DNA from: Pirellulales bacterium
Lineage (GTDB): Bacteria; Planctomycetota; Planctomycetia; Pirellulales; JACPPG01
Length of the DNA stretch: 64,000 bases
Direction: 5' to 3'
NCBI GenBank assembly: GCA_036499395.1
Contig: DASYDW010000077.1
Coordinates: forward strand, 176,750-240,749
Shown: one piece after another, positions 33,285 through 42,091 of the stretch
Position numbering within the stretch: position 1 is the stretch's first letter
How the letters are laid out: each line of letters begins with the position of its first letter
Position numbers and translations under genes: made by a program
Notes under the pieces: model-generated
Told to the model about the DNA's origin: nothing
Seen by the model: only the letters and a program-made list of their open reading frames with translations
Databases searched by the model: none

Positions 33285-34352
33285 TCAATACTTCCCGGTC
33301 TCGGCCGCCCGCAGGCTGGCACGCATCATGATCTTTGTTGCCTCCAGGAAGGCCACGAAGCGCTCGTCCTTCGTCAGGCCGTGGTGGTAGCGGTAGTAAA
33401 TCTGTTGCGCGATTACGGCCGTCTTGAACATGGCATAGACGTAGTAGAAGACCATGCCCGATATGTCACGACCCGTCTTTTCGGCATATCGCGCGGCCAA
33501 CTCGGCCCGGGTCATGCTTCCCGGTACAGTCGTCGGCGCCCAGCGGATCAACTGCATCTCGCCTGGATCGTCGGCGTTGATCCAATAGCACAGCGCTGTC
33601 CCCAAATCCGAAAGCGGGTCGCCGAGCGTACACATTTCCCAATCGAGCACGCCGATAATCTTGGTGACGTCATCGGCCGCCACGATCGTGTTGTCGTACT
33701 TGTAATCGTTGTGGATCAGCGTGGCGTCAGAATGCGTGGGCATGTGCTCGGCCATCCAGCGGCTGACCGGTTCGACTTCGGGAATATCGTGCGTCTGCGA
33801 GCCATAGTAGCGCTTCACCCAACCTTCGACCTGCCGCTGCATGTAACCCGTGGGCTTGCCAAGATCGGCCAGGCCGATTTTTTCGTAATCCAGACCATGC
33901 AGCGTGGCGAGGGTATCGACGAACGACTCGCTGAGCCGGCGGGCGACATCGGGCGTGAAATCGAGCCCGGCCGGGGGCTCGCGGCGAATGATCACGCCGC
34001 GGATGCGATTCATCAGGTAGAAGGGGGCGCCCAACACCGTGTCATCATCGCAATACAACACCGTTTGCGGTGCCTGAGGGAAACCCGTGTGCAATTTCGA
34101 CAGCACACGGTATTCGCGCCCCATGTCGTGCGCGCTTTTCACCTTGCTGCCGAACGGCGGGCGCCGGAGCACCATGTCCAGATCGCCCAACCGGACTGAG
34201 TAGGTAAGGTTCGAGTGGCCGGCCGGGAATTGCTCGACGATCAATTCGCCTTGGGCCGTCGGCAATTGTTCACGCAAATAAGCATCGAGCTTGGCGAGGT
34301 CGAGTTCCTCGCCCGAGCGAACCGTGCGCGTTTTATCGAGAATGTCAGTCAC
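33285..34352 (-). CDS. APH-like phosphotransferase (ACAD10/11 or LvaA-type kinase)
   Basis: 355 residues from GTG 34352 (GGAG upstream). A longer frame to 34409 would add 19 unconserved residues encoded by a palindromic repeat. Kinase-like motifs: FPAGHSNLTYSVRLGDLDMVLRRPP (nucleotide loop), catalytic loop LIHNDYKYDNTIV, and metal-binding GVLDWEMCTLGDPLSDLG. This subfamily is fused to or co-encoded with acyl-CoA dehydrogenases. Characterised relatives phosphorylate the 4-hydroxyl of 4-hydroxyacyl-CoAs. It is the last gene of a four-gene minus-strand cluster, next to the acyl-CoA dehydrogenase at 34461, which supports that role. Confidence 0.9.
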   Translation of the reverse strand: MTDILDKTRTVRSGEELDLAKLDAYLREQLPTAQGELIVEQFPAGHSNLTYSVRLGDLDMVLRRPPFGSKVKSAHDMGREYRVLSKLHTGFPQAPQTVLYCDDDTVLGAPFYLMNRIRGVIIRREPPAGLDFTPDVARRLSESFVDTLATLHGLDYEKIGLADLGKPTGYMQRQVEGWVKRYYGSQTHDIPEVEPVSRWMAEHMPTHSDATLIHNDYKYDNTIVAADDVTKIIGVLDWEMCTLGDPLSDLGTALCYWINADDPGEMQLIRWAPTTVPGSMTRAELAARYAEKTGRDISGMVFYYVYAMFKTAVIAQQIYYRYHHGLTKDERFVAFLEATKIMMRASLRAAETGKY

Positions 34353-34401
34353 GTGGGGACTCCGGGCACGTGGGAAAGTGAGTGACGGGTGACTAGTAGT
34401 T

Positions 34402-34438
34402 CCCGTCACCCTGCCCTCTCCCGGAGGGAGAGGGGTTC
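34402..34438. repeat. Dispersed CCCTCACC...GGGAGAGGG palindrome, copy 4
   Basis: CCCGTCACCCTGCCCTCTCCC, then GGAGGGAGAGGGG: nearly identical to copy 2. It lies in the 108-bp gap between the acyl-CoA dehydrogenase and the kinase, where it may separate their expression. Confidence 0.75.
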
Positions 34439-34460
34439 AGACTTTGAATTGCCAATCGCG

Positions 34461-35663
34461 CTACGAGATCTTCACGCCGTAACGACTGAGGACGCGTTTG
34501 GCGACGACCATTTTGTGTACTTCGTCGGCGCCGTCGTAGATACGGGCGCCACGTTCGTTGCGCAGGAACGTCGCCAGGGGCGTATCGCTGGTGATACCCA
34601 GGGCGCCATGCACCTGGATCGCGCGATCGATCACCTTCAGCAGCACGTCGGCAGCGAAAAACTTGATGCAGGAGATCTCTTCGCGCGCCTCGGCTATGCC
34701 CTGGTTGTCGATTTTCCAAGCGGCTTGCAGGACCATCAGGCGGGCGGCATTAATCTCGGCACGACTGTCGGCGATCCATTGCTGAACGATCTGCTGCGTG
34801 CCGAGCGGCTTGCCGGGGGCAAGTTCACGGCTGGCGGCGCGCTTGCACATCAAATCGAACGAGCGCTCGCAGATGCCGATCCAGCGCATGCAGTGGTGGA
34901 TACGGCCCGGGCCAAGACGCTCTTGTGCGATGGCGAAGCCTTCCCCCTCTTTGCCGAGCACGTTCGTCTGCGGGACGCGACAGTTTTCGTAAACGACCTC
35001 GGCGTGGCTGTCATAGTCGTCGCCGGCGTGCCCCATCAGCTCGATATTGCGAATGAACTTGAAACCGGGCGTGTTGACCGGCACGATGATCTGGCTGGCC
35101 CGCTTGTGCGGCGGCGCCTCGGGATTTGTAACGGCCATTACGATGGCAAAGGCCGACCCGTCATACGATGACGTGAACCACTTGCGGCCGTTGATGACGT
35201 AATCGCTTCCCTGTTTCACGGCCAGGGTATCCATCCACACGGGGTTCGAACCGGGGCGCTCCGGCTCGGTCATCGAAAAGCAACTGCGAATCTCGCCTTC
35301 CAAGAGTGGCTTCAGCCAGGTCTTTTTCTGCTCGTCGGTGCCGAACTGCAACAGGATTTCCATGTTGCCGGCATCGGGGGCCTGGCAGTTGAACGAATAA
35401 TGCCCCATCGTGCTGCCGCCGAGAGCTTCGCTGACCATGCCGTGTTCGAGAAGCGACAGTCCCATGCCGCCATGCTCTTTGGGGATTTGCGGACACCACA
35501 GGCCGAGCTTGCGCACCTTGGCGCGTTTCTCGCGCAATTGCGGCACCATCGCTTTGAATCCGCGCTCGCGAGCCTCAGGCTCGAGCGGATAGAGCTCCTT
35601 CTCAACGAACTCGCGCACCTGCGCGAGGATCTCTTGCATCCTGGGCGAAATAGAGAAGTCCAT
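34461..35663 (-). CDS. Acyl-CoA dehydrogenase family protein (ACAD10/11-like)
   Basis: 400 residues from ATG 35663, with GAGGGGAG six bases upstream; a longer frame to 35834 adds unconserved sequence. Core motifs: CFSMTEPERPGSNPV (FAD/substrate loop), LGPGRIHHCMRWIGICERSFDLM, and QVHGALGITSDTPLATFLRNERGARIYDGADEVHK near the C-terminus. Flavoprotein, tetrameric, cytoplasmic. In the ACAD10/11 and LvaC branch it acts on 4-phosphoacyl-CoA and yields an enoyl-CoA that can enter beta-oxidation. Neighbours (kinase, SDR, histidine phosphatase) are consistent with that pathway. Confidence 0.93.
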   Translation of the reverse strand: MDFSISPRMQEILAQVREFVEKELYPLEPEARERGFKAMVPQLREKRAKVRKLGLWCPQIPKEHGGMGLSLLEHGMVSEALGGSTMGHYSFNCQAPDAGNMEILLQFGTDEQKKTWLKPLLEGEIRSCFSMTEPERPGSNPVWMDTLAVKQGSDYVINGRKWFTSSYDGSAFAIVMAVTNPEAPPHKRASQIIVPVNTPGFKFIRNIELMGHAGDDYDSHAEVVYENCRVPQTNVLGKEGEGFAIAQERLGPGRIHHCMRWIGICERSFDLMCKRAASRELAPGKPLGTQQIVQQWIADSRAEINAARLMVLQAAWKIDNQGIAEAREEISCIKFFAADVLLKVIDRAIQVHGALGITSDTPLATFLRNERGARIYDGADEVHKMVVAKRVLSRYGVKIS

Positions 35664-35885
35664 CCGAATCTCCCCTCGAAATGTTGTGGACGCGAGTTGA
35701 TGCGTGCGCGATGCTCGTCGGCCTTGCGGCCCCGTATGCGAATTGCGGTTGTATGCGCCGTCGCCTGGCGACGATTCCCACAATCGTCGCATTTCCAGCG
35801 CCGCTGTAAAGCGGCGGGCCCGTCTCGTGGCCACGCCGGGCGCGTGCGGTCGGATAAGCCGTCGACCGTTTATCGGGTCGGCCGT

Positions 35886-36605
35886 CTATCGGTACGTCAG
35901 GTGTTCCGGGGCGTCCAGGTGCGGAAAGGCGTTATATCGGCTGAGCGTAAATCGCTCGCCGGAAAAGATAAATTCGCTGAACGAGGCGTTACGCACCATC
36001 CAAGCCATCTGCAAGGTCGTGCGATGCGTGAGCCCCAGGGCTCGCTGCATACATACCCCTACCGGCCCGCCTGACGTGAAAGCCGCGACCTGCCGGCCGG
36101 CGCCGGGCCGGGCCGAGATCTCATCCAACGCCCGATGCACGCGTTGGCAGAATGTGGCCCAGGATTCGACCCGTGGCAGGTCCAATTCGCCGTGGGCCCA
36201 ACGGTCGATCACTACTTCGTAAAGCTTTTGAAACGCACGCAGCTTCTCGGCGCGGTCCGGCGCCCGTTCGACCGCCTCGTGCAGGCGACGGATGTTGTCG
36301 TGCTCCTGGATCAGGCTCGGCAGGGCCTGTTTCAGCACGGCTTCGGCCTCGTATTCGTCGAGACCAGGAAGCACCACCGGCTCGGGCCAGTCCAATCCGG
36401 CAGCCCGATATGCTTCACCGGCCAGACGGGCTGTCTCGATGTGGCGGCGGCAGGGGCCCGTGAAGACTTCGTCAAACAGGACGTGCCGCTCGGCCCAATA
36501 CTCTCCGAGCAACCGCGACTGCGTTTCTCCAACAAGAGACAACTGATCGTAGTTCTCGGCAAAGAACGAGGCCTGGCCGTGCCGGATTGCAAAAAGGGTG
36601 CTCAT
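35886..36605 (-). CDS. Histidine phosphatase family protein
   Basis: 239 residues from ATG 36605. A TTG-started extension to 36662 lacks conservation. The catalytic RHG motif appears at once (MSTLFAIRHGQASFF), followed by FTGPCRRHIETARLAGEA and the second-half TSGGPVGVCMQRALGL. The histidine after the first Arg would form the phospho-enzyme. The second catalytic His of the classic set (SHGG) is replaced by TSGG here, which may alter or lower the activity. Its partner genes in this cluster form a kinase-dependent acyl-CoA pathway, so it may remove a phosphate intermediate or act in quality control. Confidence 0.88.
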   Translation of the reverse strand: MSTLFAIRHGQASFFAENYDQLSLVGETQSRLLGEYWAERHVLFDEVFTGPCRRHIETARLAGEAYRAAGLDWPEPVVLPGLDEYEAEAVLKQALPSLIQEHDNIRRLHEAVERAPDRAEKLRAFQKLYEVVIDRWAHGELDLPRVESWATFCQRVHRALDEISARPGAGRQVAAFTSGGPVGVCMQRALGLTHRTTLQMAWMVRNASFSEFIFSGERFTLSRYNAFPHLDAPEHLTYR

Positions 36606-36682
36606 CGCAGGAGTGCCCGAGGACGAAGCTCGACTGTCTACACAACAGCCGGGTAGCGGCAATTCAGAAACTCGACAGCCAT

Positions 36683-37456
36683 CTAGATCGTGTGACCGCC
36701 ATCGACCAGGTAGACTCCGCCGGTGCAGTATTCCGCGGCATCGCCGGCAAGGAACACGGCCATGGGCGCGATCTCATCGGGTTGGGCCATCCGCGCCAGC
36801 GGCAACTGCGAGGTGAATTTCTCCAAGTTGCTTTCGGTCTCCCACAGGGCCTTGCTGAACTTGGTCTGCACGAGGCCCGGGCAGATGACGTTGCAGCGTA
36901 TCTTCACCGCGCCCCACTCTGCGGCCAAGACCTTGGTCAGGCTGATCAGCGCCGCCTTGCTGACGCTGTAGATGCCCAACATCGGCTCGGGGCTAATGCC
37001 GCCGATGCTGCTGATGTTGATAACCGATCCACCACCACGCTCGGCCATAATCGGGAAGGCGCGCTTGGCCAGTTCCAAGGGCCCTTTAACGTTGACGGCC
37101 ATGATCTTGTCGAACACAGCTTCATCGGCCATCACGATGGGCCCGAAGACCGGGTTCGTCGCCGCGTTGTTGACGATGATGTCCACGCCGCCGAATCGGG
37201 CGACCGTCTTGTCGACCAGGGCATGAAGATCGGCCGTACTACCGGCATGCGCGGCGACGGCGTCGGCTTCGCCGCCGGCGGCTTGGATCGCCTTGGCCAC
37301 GACGTCGACGCTCTCTTGCTTGCGGCTGCTGACCATCACCTTGGCGCCGAACTCGGCCAGGCCGCGGGCGATCGATTCACCAATTCCCTTGCTGGCCCCG
37401 GTGACGATGGCAACTTTACCTGTAAGATTGAAACGCGCTTTGATCGAATCGGGCAT
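36683..37456 (-). CDS. Short-chain dehydrogenase/reductase
   Basis: 257 residues from ATG 37456 (GAGGGGG 9 bases upstream). Nucleotide motif TGASKGIGESIARGLAE; NNAATNP after strand 4; catalytic Ser in INISSIGGIS and YSVSK with Tyr/Lys; VICPGLVQTKFSK; C-terminal YCTGGVYLVDGGHTI. Arg near VSSRKQES at the end of strand 2 suggests NADP(H) preference. In the levulinate pathway an SDR (LvaD) reduces 4-ketoacyl-CoA to 4-hydroxyacyl-CoA, and this gene would fill that step. First gene of the cluster, 77 bp before the histidine phosphatase. Confidence 0.93.
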   Translation of the reverse strand: MPDSIKARFNLTGKVAIVTGASKGIGESIARGLAEFGAKVMVSSRKQESVDVVAKAIQAAGGEADAVAAHAGSTADLHALVDKTVARFGGVDIIVNNAATNPVFGPIVMADEAVFDKIMAVNVKGPLELAKRAFPIMAERGGGSVINISSIGGISPEPMLGIYSVSKAALISLTKVLAAEWGAVKIRCNVICPGLVQTKFSKALWETESNLEKFTSQLPLARMAQPDEIAPMAVFLAGDAAEYCTGGVYLVDGGHTI

Positions 37457-37648
37457 TGTGCCATCCCCCTCGGTGTGCGGCGCCACTGGCGGCGCTCGAT
37501 TTCTTGGTCAGTGTGAGAGCAAGTTAACATCCGCCACGAACCGGGGCAAACGCGACAGGTCGCGGAACGCAAGGACGCTCGCCAGCGTCATCATCAGCGG
37601 AAGGTCGCGGATGACATGATCGAAATCCTTCTGCCCGAGGAGTTTCCT

Positions 37649-38272
37649 ATGACCGACGAGCGTATCACGCCCCGTACCGTCGCCATCCTGATTTTTGACG
37701 ATGTCGAGGTGCTGGACTTCTGCGGTCCGTTCGAAGTCTTTTCCGTCACCGGGGGCAGATCGGGACCGAAGGCATTCCAGGTTTACACGGTGGCCGAGAA
37801 GGCGGGAATCGTGACCGCGCGCAACGGGCTACGCGTGATGGCGGACTATGCGATCGGGACCGCGCCGGCGGCAGATCTGCTGGTGGTGACTGGCGGACAA
37901 GGGACGCGACGCGAGATGCACAACGCCACACTTCTGGAGTGGATCGCCGCGCGCGATGCGAACACGGAACTGACGCTCTCGGTGTGCACCGGCGCGCTGC
38001 TATTGGCCAAGGCGAAACTTTTAGACGGTTTGCGCGCGACGACGCATCATGGCGCCATCGATCTGTTACGCGAGACCGCGCCGCACACGCAGGTCGAGGC
38101 CGGCCTGCGCCTCGTCGATAACGGACGGATCATCACGAGCGCCGGGGTGGCCGCGGGCATCGACATGTCGTTGTATGTCGTAGGCCGGCTGCTGGGCCAG
38201 GCTGTCGCGGAAGAAACGGCCCGCTATATGGAATATCCCTGGCCGCGTCCGAATTGGCAGACGCTTGGCTGA
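37649..38272 (+). CDS. DJ-1/PfpI (GATase1-like) family protein
   Basis: 207 residues from ATG 37649, chosen because GAGGAG lies 7 bases upstream; the frame is open 11 codons further. Motifs: VAILIFDDVEVLDFCGPFEVFSV (N-terminal signature with Asp/Glu), LLVVTGGQGTRREM, and LSVCTGALLLAKAKLLDG with the nucleophile-elbow Cys. It ends in the AraC-regulator-like GVAAGIDMSLYVVGRLLGQAVAEETARYMEY, without a helix-turn-helix. It is closest to isonitrile hydratase-like and thiJ-type proteins. Divergent from the SDR gene. Confidence 0.88.
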   Translation: MTDERITPRTVAILIFDDVEVLDFCGPFEVFSVTGGRSGPKAFQVYTVAEKAGIVTARNGLRVMADYAIGTAPAADLLVVTGGQGTRREMHNATLLEWIAARDANTELTLSVCTGALLLAKAKLLDGLRATTHHGAIDLLRETAPHTQVEAGLRLVDNGRIITSAGVAAGIDMSLYVVGRLLGQAVAEETARYMEYPWPRPNWQTLG

Positions 38273-38349
38273 CGAGACGATGCAGACGCCGGAATTGCTG
38301 ATTCCGCAGTTTTCGCGCCGACGTTATTTGCCGCGCGACGCTTCCTGCA

Positions 38350-39834
38350 CTAGGGCGTGGCCGGCTTCTTGGCCGGTGTTGCCTTGGCCGGCGCCTTGGT
38401 GGCCGACTTCGTCTCGACCTTATCCGCGGCGGGCGTCGCGTCGGCCTTGGCCGGGACCGCAGCCGGTCGCTTGGACAATCGATCGTACAGTTTTTGCGCT
38501 TCGGCACGGTAGGCAAACGGAGCGTCGCTCTTCAAGGCCGCTTCGAGCAATGGCTTGGCCGCTTCACCGCGACTGCGGTCGTCGGCAAACATGGCGAAGA
38601 AGTAGGCCGCATCGGGGGAAAATTGATTGGCCGTGGCCACGGCGTTGAAGACGCGCTCGGCGTCTTCCATTCGTCCCATGCGGTAACAGATCCAGCCCAG
38701 GGTCGCGGCCGTTTCGGCATCGCGTTGTTGCCGGTAGGTGGCATCGGCGAGTGTGAAAGCCCGCTTCCGCTCCTCTTCGCCGATTTCGTTCAGAGTCAGC
38801 GCCAACTCGTTGGCTATGCTGCCGGCGCCGGGGCTCTCCAGATAGGAACGCTCAAGATATTTTTGTGCCTGTTGATACTCCTTGCCAAAGCGAGCCACGC
38901 GGCCGGCCAGGAACAACGCGTCTTGCGATTCGGGATCGATCGAGAGCGCTTCAGCGGCCTGCTTCTTGGCTTCCTCGAGACTGCCGGTGCGTAGCAACCA
39001 TTGCACAGCGTCCAGGCGGGTCTTGAGCTTCTTCGGATCGGCGGCGACCGCTTGCTTCATCCATTTATCGGCGCTTGCGCGGTCCTTAGCCTTCTCGAAC
39101 ATCTGGGCCATTGTCATTTCGGGCGAGGGGATATCCTCGTCCATGCGGGCCGCGGCCTGTAACTCGGCATAGGCTTCTTTCTGCTTGTCCATCTCGAACA
39201 AGACCTGGCCCAAGCGATAATGCCCCGCGGCGGCGTCGGGGCTGGCCTTGAGCAGCTCGCCGAGCAGCTTGCGCGCGTCTTCCCAATGCTCTTGCTGCTG
39301 GGCAACCATCGCGGCGCCCAGATAGGCGCGCTTGATGAGGTCCTTTTTCTTTTCCGCGTCCCCTTTGAACGGCTTAGCCAGCGCGAGCGCCTTGTCGCTT
39401 AACAGACCGGCGTCGGTCCAGCGCCCTTCGCGCAGCGCTAACTCGGCCATCACGAGATACGTTTCTGGATCGTCCGGATAGTCGATCACAGCGCGTTCGA
39501 GCTGAGCACGGCCATCCCGTGGACGACTGAGCGCATAGTAAACCGTGGCCATCTGTACGCGCCCGTTGGGGAGATCCGAGTGCGCCTTGGCGGCCGCGTT
39601 GAAGGATTCGAGCGCGCCGTCGACGTCTTGCTTAGCCAGCTTTCGTTTGGCTTCTTCGATTTCGGGGTAGGTCTTCTTGTCCGGGGAAGAACCGTCTACG
39701 CGCAGTGGTTCCGCGGATGCCATGTCCGCACTGAATACCCAGGACAAGGATGCAAAGGCGAATATCGCCGTGGCTCTGACCAGCGTATGCCGCAACTTGA
39801 CGGTCGCGGCGAAGCGCGGCGACGAACGATGCAT
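38350..39834 (-). CDS. Secreted TPR-repeat protein
   Basis: 494 residues with AAGGGGAG 8 bases before ATG 39834. A signal peptide (TLVRATAIFAFASLSWVFSADMASA) is followed by about ten tetratricopeptide-like helical hairpins (residues about 55-450, for example WEDARKLLGELLKASPDAAAGHYRLGQVLFE). It ends in a low-complexity Ala/Lys/Pro tail (AKATPAKKPATP). Periplasmic scaffold, binding partner unknown. Single gene on its strand; the downstream end is convergent with the PfpI-like gene. Confidence 0.85.
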   Translation of the reverse strand: MHRSSPRFAATVKLRHTLVRATAIFAFASLSWVFSADMASAEPLRVDGSSPDKKTYPEIEEAKRKLAKQDVDGALESFNAAAKAHSDLPNGRVQMATVYYALSRPRDGRAQLERAVIDYPDDPETYLVMAELALREGRWTDAGLLSDKALALAKPFKGDAEKKKDLIKRAYLGAAMVAQQQEHWEDARKLLGELLKASPDAAAGHYRLGQVLFEMDKQKEAYAELQAAARMDEDIPSPEMTMAQMFEKAKDRASADKWMKQAVAADPKKLKTRLDAVQWLLRTGSLEEAKKQAAEALSIDPESQDALFLAGRVARFGKEYQQAQKYLERSYLESPGAGSIANELALTLNEIGEEERKRAFTLADATYRQQRDAETAATLGWICYRMGRMEDAERVFNAVATANQFSPDAAYFFAMFADDRSRGEAAKPLLEAALKSDAPFAYRAEAQKLYDRLSKRPAAVPAKADATPAADKVETKSATKAPAKATPAKKPATP

Positions 39835-40151
39835 GCCAGTTCTCCCCTTCGCGTCCCGATAAAGAATATGAATGAAGGGAAGAGCATTGAGGACATCCCC
39901 TTAGTCGCGCGGGATGACTGATGGCTCGCCCCAGAGTGCCTGCCCATCGACTTACTCAAGTCTATTCTAGCATGGCGCAGGCCCCCCGCCAGCACAGCGA
40001 GTCGCCCTTGGCGCCGCGCAACGATTGCCAAGGAAATACGAGCGCAAGCGATGCGATGGATCAATGCGCGAAGCGCAATTCAGCGCATTTTTGAAAGTTG
40101 ATGCAGCGTCACAGCGTGGCGCCGCATCACACTGCATGACGGGCGCGCGAG
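39835..40151. other. 317-bp spacer, second GCGC-rich stretch
   Basis: No gene seen. From about 40020 to 40145 it has the same flavour as 30110-30460 (atgcgcgaagcgc, gggcgcgcgag) at lower density. Confidence 0.45.
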
Positions 40152-40493
40152 CTAGGCAGCCTTGAGTTTGGCCAGCGCTTCTTCGGCGGCTTGCTTGGCT
40201 GCTGGATCTTTGTCCTTGGCCATCTTCTCGAGTGCCGGGATCGCCTCCTTAGCCTGAGGGCCAATGTCGCCAAGGCGCTTAGCCGCGGGAATGCGAATAT
40301 CGTCGATGCCAAATCCGGCTTTCTGCTTCTTGGCTAATTGGCCAATCAGTTGCTTGATGTCTTCCGGCGTTGCCACCTGCGGCGGGGCGGCTTTGTACTT
40401 CGGCCCGCAACCGGTCACCAGCAGCATGGCGACGAGCAAGGTGGCAAAACCTGCGACACGAAAAACCTTGGCGTTGGAAATGGTCGACAGCAT
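40152..40493 (-). CDS. Small lipoprotein with HEAT-like helices
   Basis: 113 residues. Lipobox LLVTGCG after a hydrophobic stretch (FATLLVAMLLV) places the mature Cys near residue 29. The mature part has a Pro-rich linker, then IRIPAAKRLGDIGPQAKEAIPALEKMAKDKDPAAKQAAEEALAKL, typical of HEAT/PBS-lyase-type repeats (planctomycete cytochrome-linked HEAT proteins use the same wording). Probably membrane-tethered in the periplasm. Function unknown. Confidence 0.8.
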   Translation of the reverse strand: MLSTISNAKVFRVAGFATLLVAMLLVTGCGPKYKAAPPQVATPEDIKQLIGQLAKKQKAGFGIDDIRIPAAKRLGDIGPQAKEAIPALEKMAKDKDPAAKQAAEEALAKLKAA

Positions 40494-40591
40494 GGTGGTT
40501 CAGAAAACTCTCTAGGTTCGAAATGAGCCCTGTTCGACAGGGGCCCTTGGTGGGGAAAATCGCCTTGCCCGGCGAGTACGAGCGATTTAAG

Positions 40592-40633
40592 CAAAAACTC
40601 TCCGGCTGCGATCGCGCTTGATCGCAGCCGGAG
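40592..40633 (-). terminator. Rho-independent terminator of the DUF1559 gene
   Basis: On the minus strand CTCCGGCTGCGATC pairs with GATCGCAGCCGGAG (14-bp perfect stem, 6-base loop) followed by AGTTTTTG. It begins 67 bp after the stop at 40700. Confidence 0.88.
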
Positions 40634-40699
40634 ATAAGAACTTCTTTAAATAACAGACAAGCAATGCGCGAAAGGGGTCATACGGAAATCACGCTGGAA

Positions 40700-41971
40700 T
40701 CACGGAGGCGAAACAGGCTCGCCACCGGCCCGCGTCGACAGTGCCTGATAGATCCCGACCATCGGTGGTTTTCCGGTTGTCGGTACCGAGATCTGCGTAT
40801 AGTTCGGGTAGGTTCCCGCAGTAAGAGCTTGAAGAGAGCCACCAAGACGCGGATCAGGATAGTATCCATAACCGCCGTTGGCACAGTCGATGCCGGTCTG
40901 GATATAGCGGACGCTGCCATCGGCCATCAGGAAGTTGGCGCCGCCGGTGTGCGACGAACGAAAACCGCTCATCATGTGCGAATTTCCTTGGCTCGAAGTC
41001 ATAGCGCTAGAATTACAGGCATTTTTGCTCGGTGACAGCCCGGCGTAACCAGCAATTGTGAGATTTCCACCATCGGCTCGGCTCATTAGCACCGGATATT
41101 GATTAAGCGGCATCGTCGTCGTTCCCATCATGCTGCCGACATTGAAGGCCTGTCCGGCAATAGTCGAAAACGTGGTGGAATTCGGCTCGCCGGCGATCCA
41201 CGCCCATTGCGGTTGGTTTGAAGTGTTGCCGGTGCCATCCTTATCGCTCAAGGGCGTGCGAACCGTGCTGATATGCCACTTCGAACCCTGAGCACCCTCG
41301 CCCATCATGAAGGTATTGCTCAAGCCATCGGTGATGGCCTGGGCCGTATTCATCATGTTGAAACTGAACATGCCGCGTTCCCAACCGGGCACACTGTTTC
41401 CTTCGACGCACCAGGCATCCGTGATACCCGAGCAGAGGATGTAATCGACGGCGCCAAAGAGACCGTTGAACGTGGTCATGCTGCCCGCGCTAGCCAACGG
41501 TCCCTGTGTACCAGTGGGAGATGGAACCGGAAAGGTGGCTGTTGTCGAGGTTGTACCGTAATCAAGAGCCGCGTTGTAAATCGGGTTGTCTTTGTCATCC
41601 GACGGACAGACAAAGGTATTAATCACCTGATTGGCAACGATCTGCGGCTGGTTGTACCACTGGTTAGTGTTGACATACATGGCCGAGGTCGCCCCCGCCT
41701 CGAAGTACGGAAGCAACATCGTGTAAGAGCTGGCCAAGAAGTTTCCGCCCGTATCCACCAGGCCACCGGGAACGAAGACCCCCATGGCGCTGAGATAGTT
41801 TTGATGGGCGAGCCCGAACTGTTTCATATTGTTCTGGCATTGGGCCTTCCGCGCGGCTTCGCGGGCGGCCTGTACAGCAGGCAACAGTAGGCCAATAAGG
41901 ATGCCGATGATTGCAATCACTACCAGCAATTCGACCAGCGTAAAGCCGGTCCGGCGGCGCGAGGCGTGCAT
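40700..41971 (-). CDS. DUF1559 prepilin-like protein (H-x9-DG motif)
   Basis: 423 residues from ATG 41971 (AAGGGAG 8 bases upstream); the frame is open further but unconserved. N-terminal prepilin signal RRRTG followed by [29 protein letters not shown], a hallmark of the planctomycete DUF1559 family. C-terminal [20 protein letters not shown] gives the H-x9-DG motif. These proteins occur in very large paralogue families in planctomycetes and are thought to form surface-associated filaments; the role is not settled. It stands alone, with its own promoter (42063-42091) and terminator. Confidence 0.95.
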   Translation of the reverse strand: MHASRRRTGFTLVELLVVIAIIGILIGLLLPAVQAAREAARKAQCQNNMKQFGLAHQNYLSAMGVFVPGGLVDTGGNFLASSYTMLLPYFEAGATSAMYVNTNQWYNQPQIVANQVINTFVCPSDDKDNPIYNAALDYGTTSTTATFPVPSPTGTQGPLASAGSMTTFNGLFGAVDYILCSGITDAWCVEGNSVPGWERGMFSFNMMNTAQAITDGLSNTFMMGEGAQGSKWHISTVRTPLSDKDGTGNTSNQPQWAWIAGEPNSTTFSTIAGQAFNVGSMMGTTTMPLNQYPVLMSRADGGNLTIAGYAGLSPSKNACNSSAMTSSQGNSHMMSGFRSSHTGGANFLMADGSVRYIQTGIDCANGGYGYYPDPRLGGSLQALTAGTYPNYTQISVPTTGKPPMVGIYQALSTRAGGEPVSPP

Positions 41972-42062
41972 GTTGAAATCTCCCTTCCCGTGCCGAGGAG
42001 GCGTCCCCCCTCTTCGATGAAAATAAGAGCAGATGAATTCCCGAGCGGGATATCCACCGCTG

Positions 42063-42091
42063 AGCATACCGACGCCAAGTCAAGAATGCAA
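42063..42091 (-). promoter_or_regulatory. Sigma-70-like promoter of the DUF1559 gene
   Basis: On the minus strand, TTGCAT (-35, bases 42091-42086) and TATGCT (-10, 42068-42063) are separated by 17 bp, about 95 bp before ATG 41971. An AT-rich stretch (ttaaaaatcttttgcgatttta) lies just upstream. Sequence-only prediction. Confidence 0.45.

Noticed and set aside
33381..34199. 272-codon plus-strand frame
   Set aside because: Antisense to the APH-like kinase, which has intact catalytic motifs.
34389..35171. 260-codon plus-strand frame
   Set aside because: Antisense to the acyl-CoA dehydrogenase; no domain on this strand.
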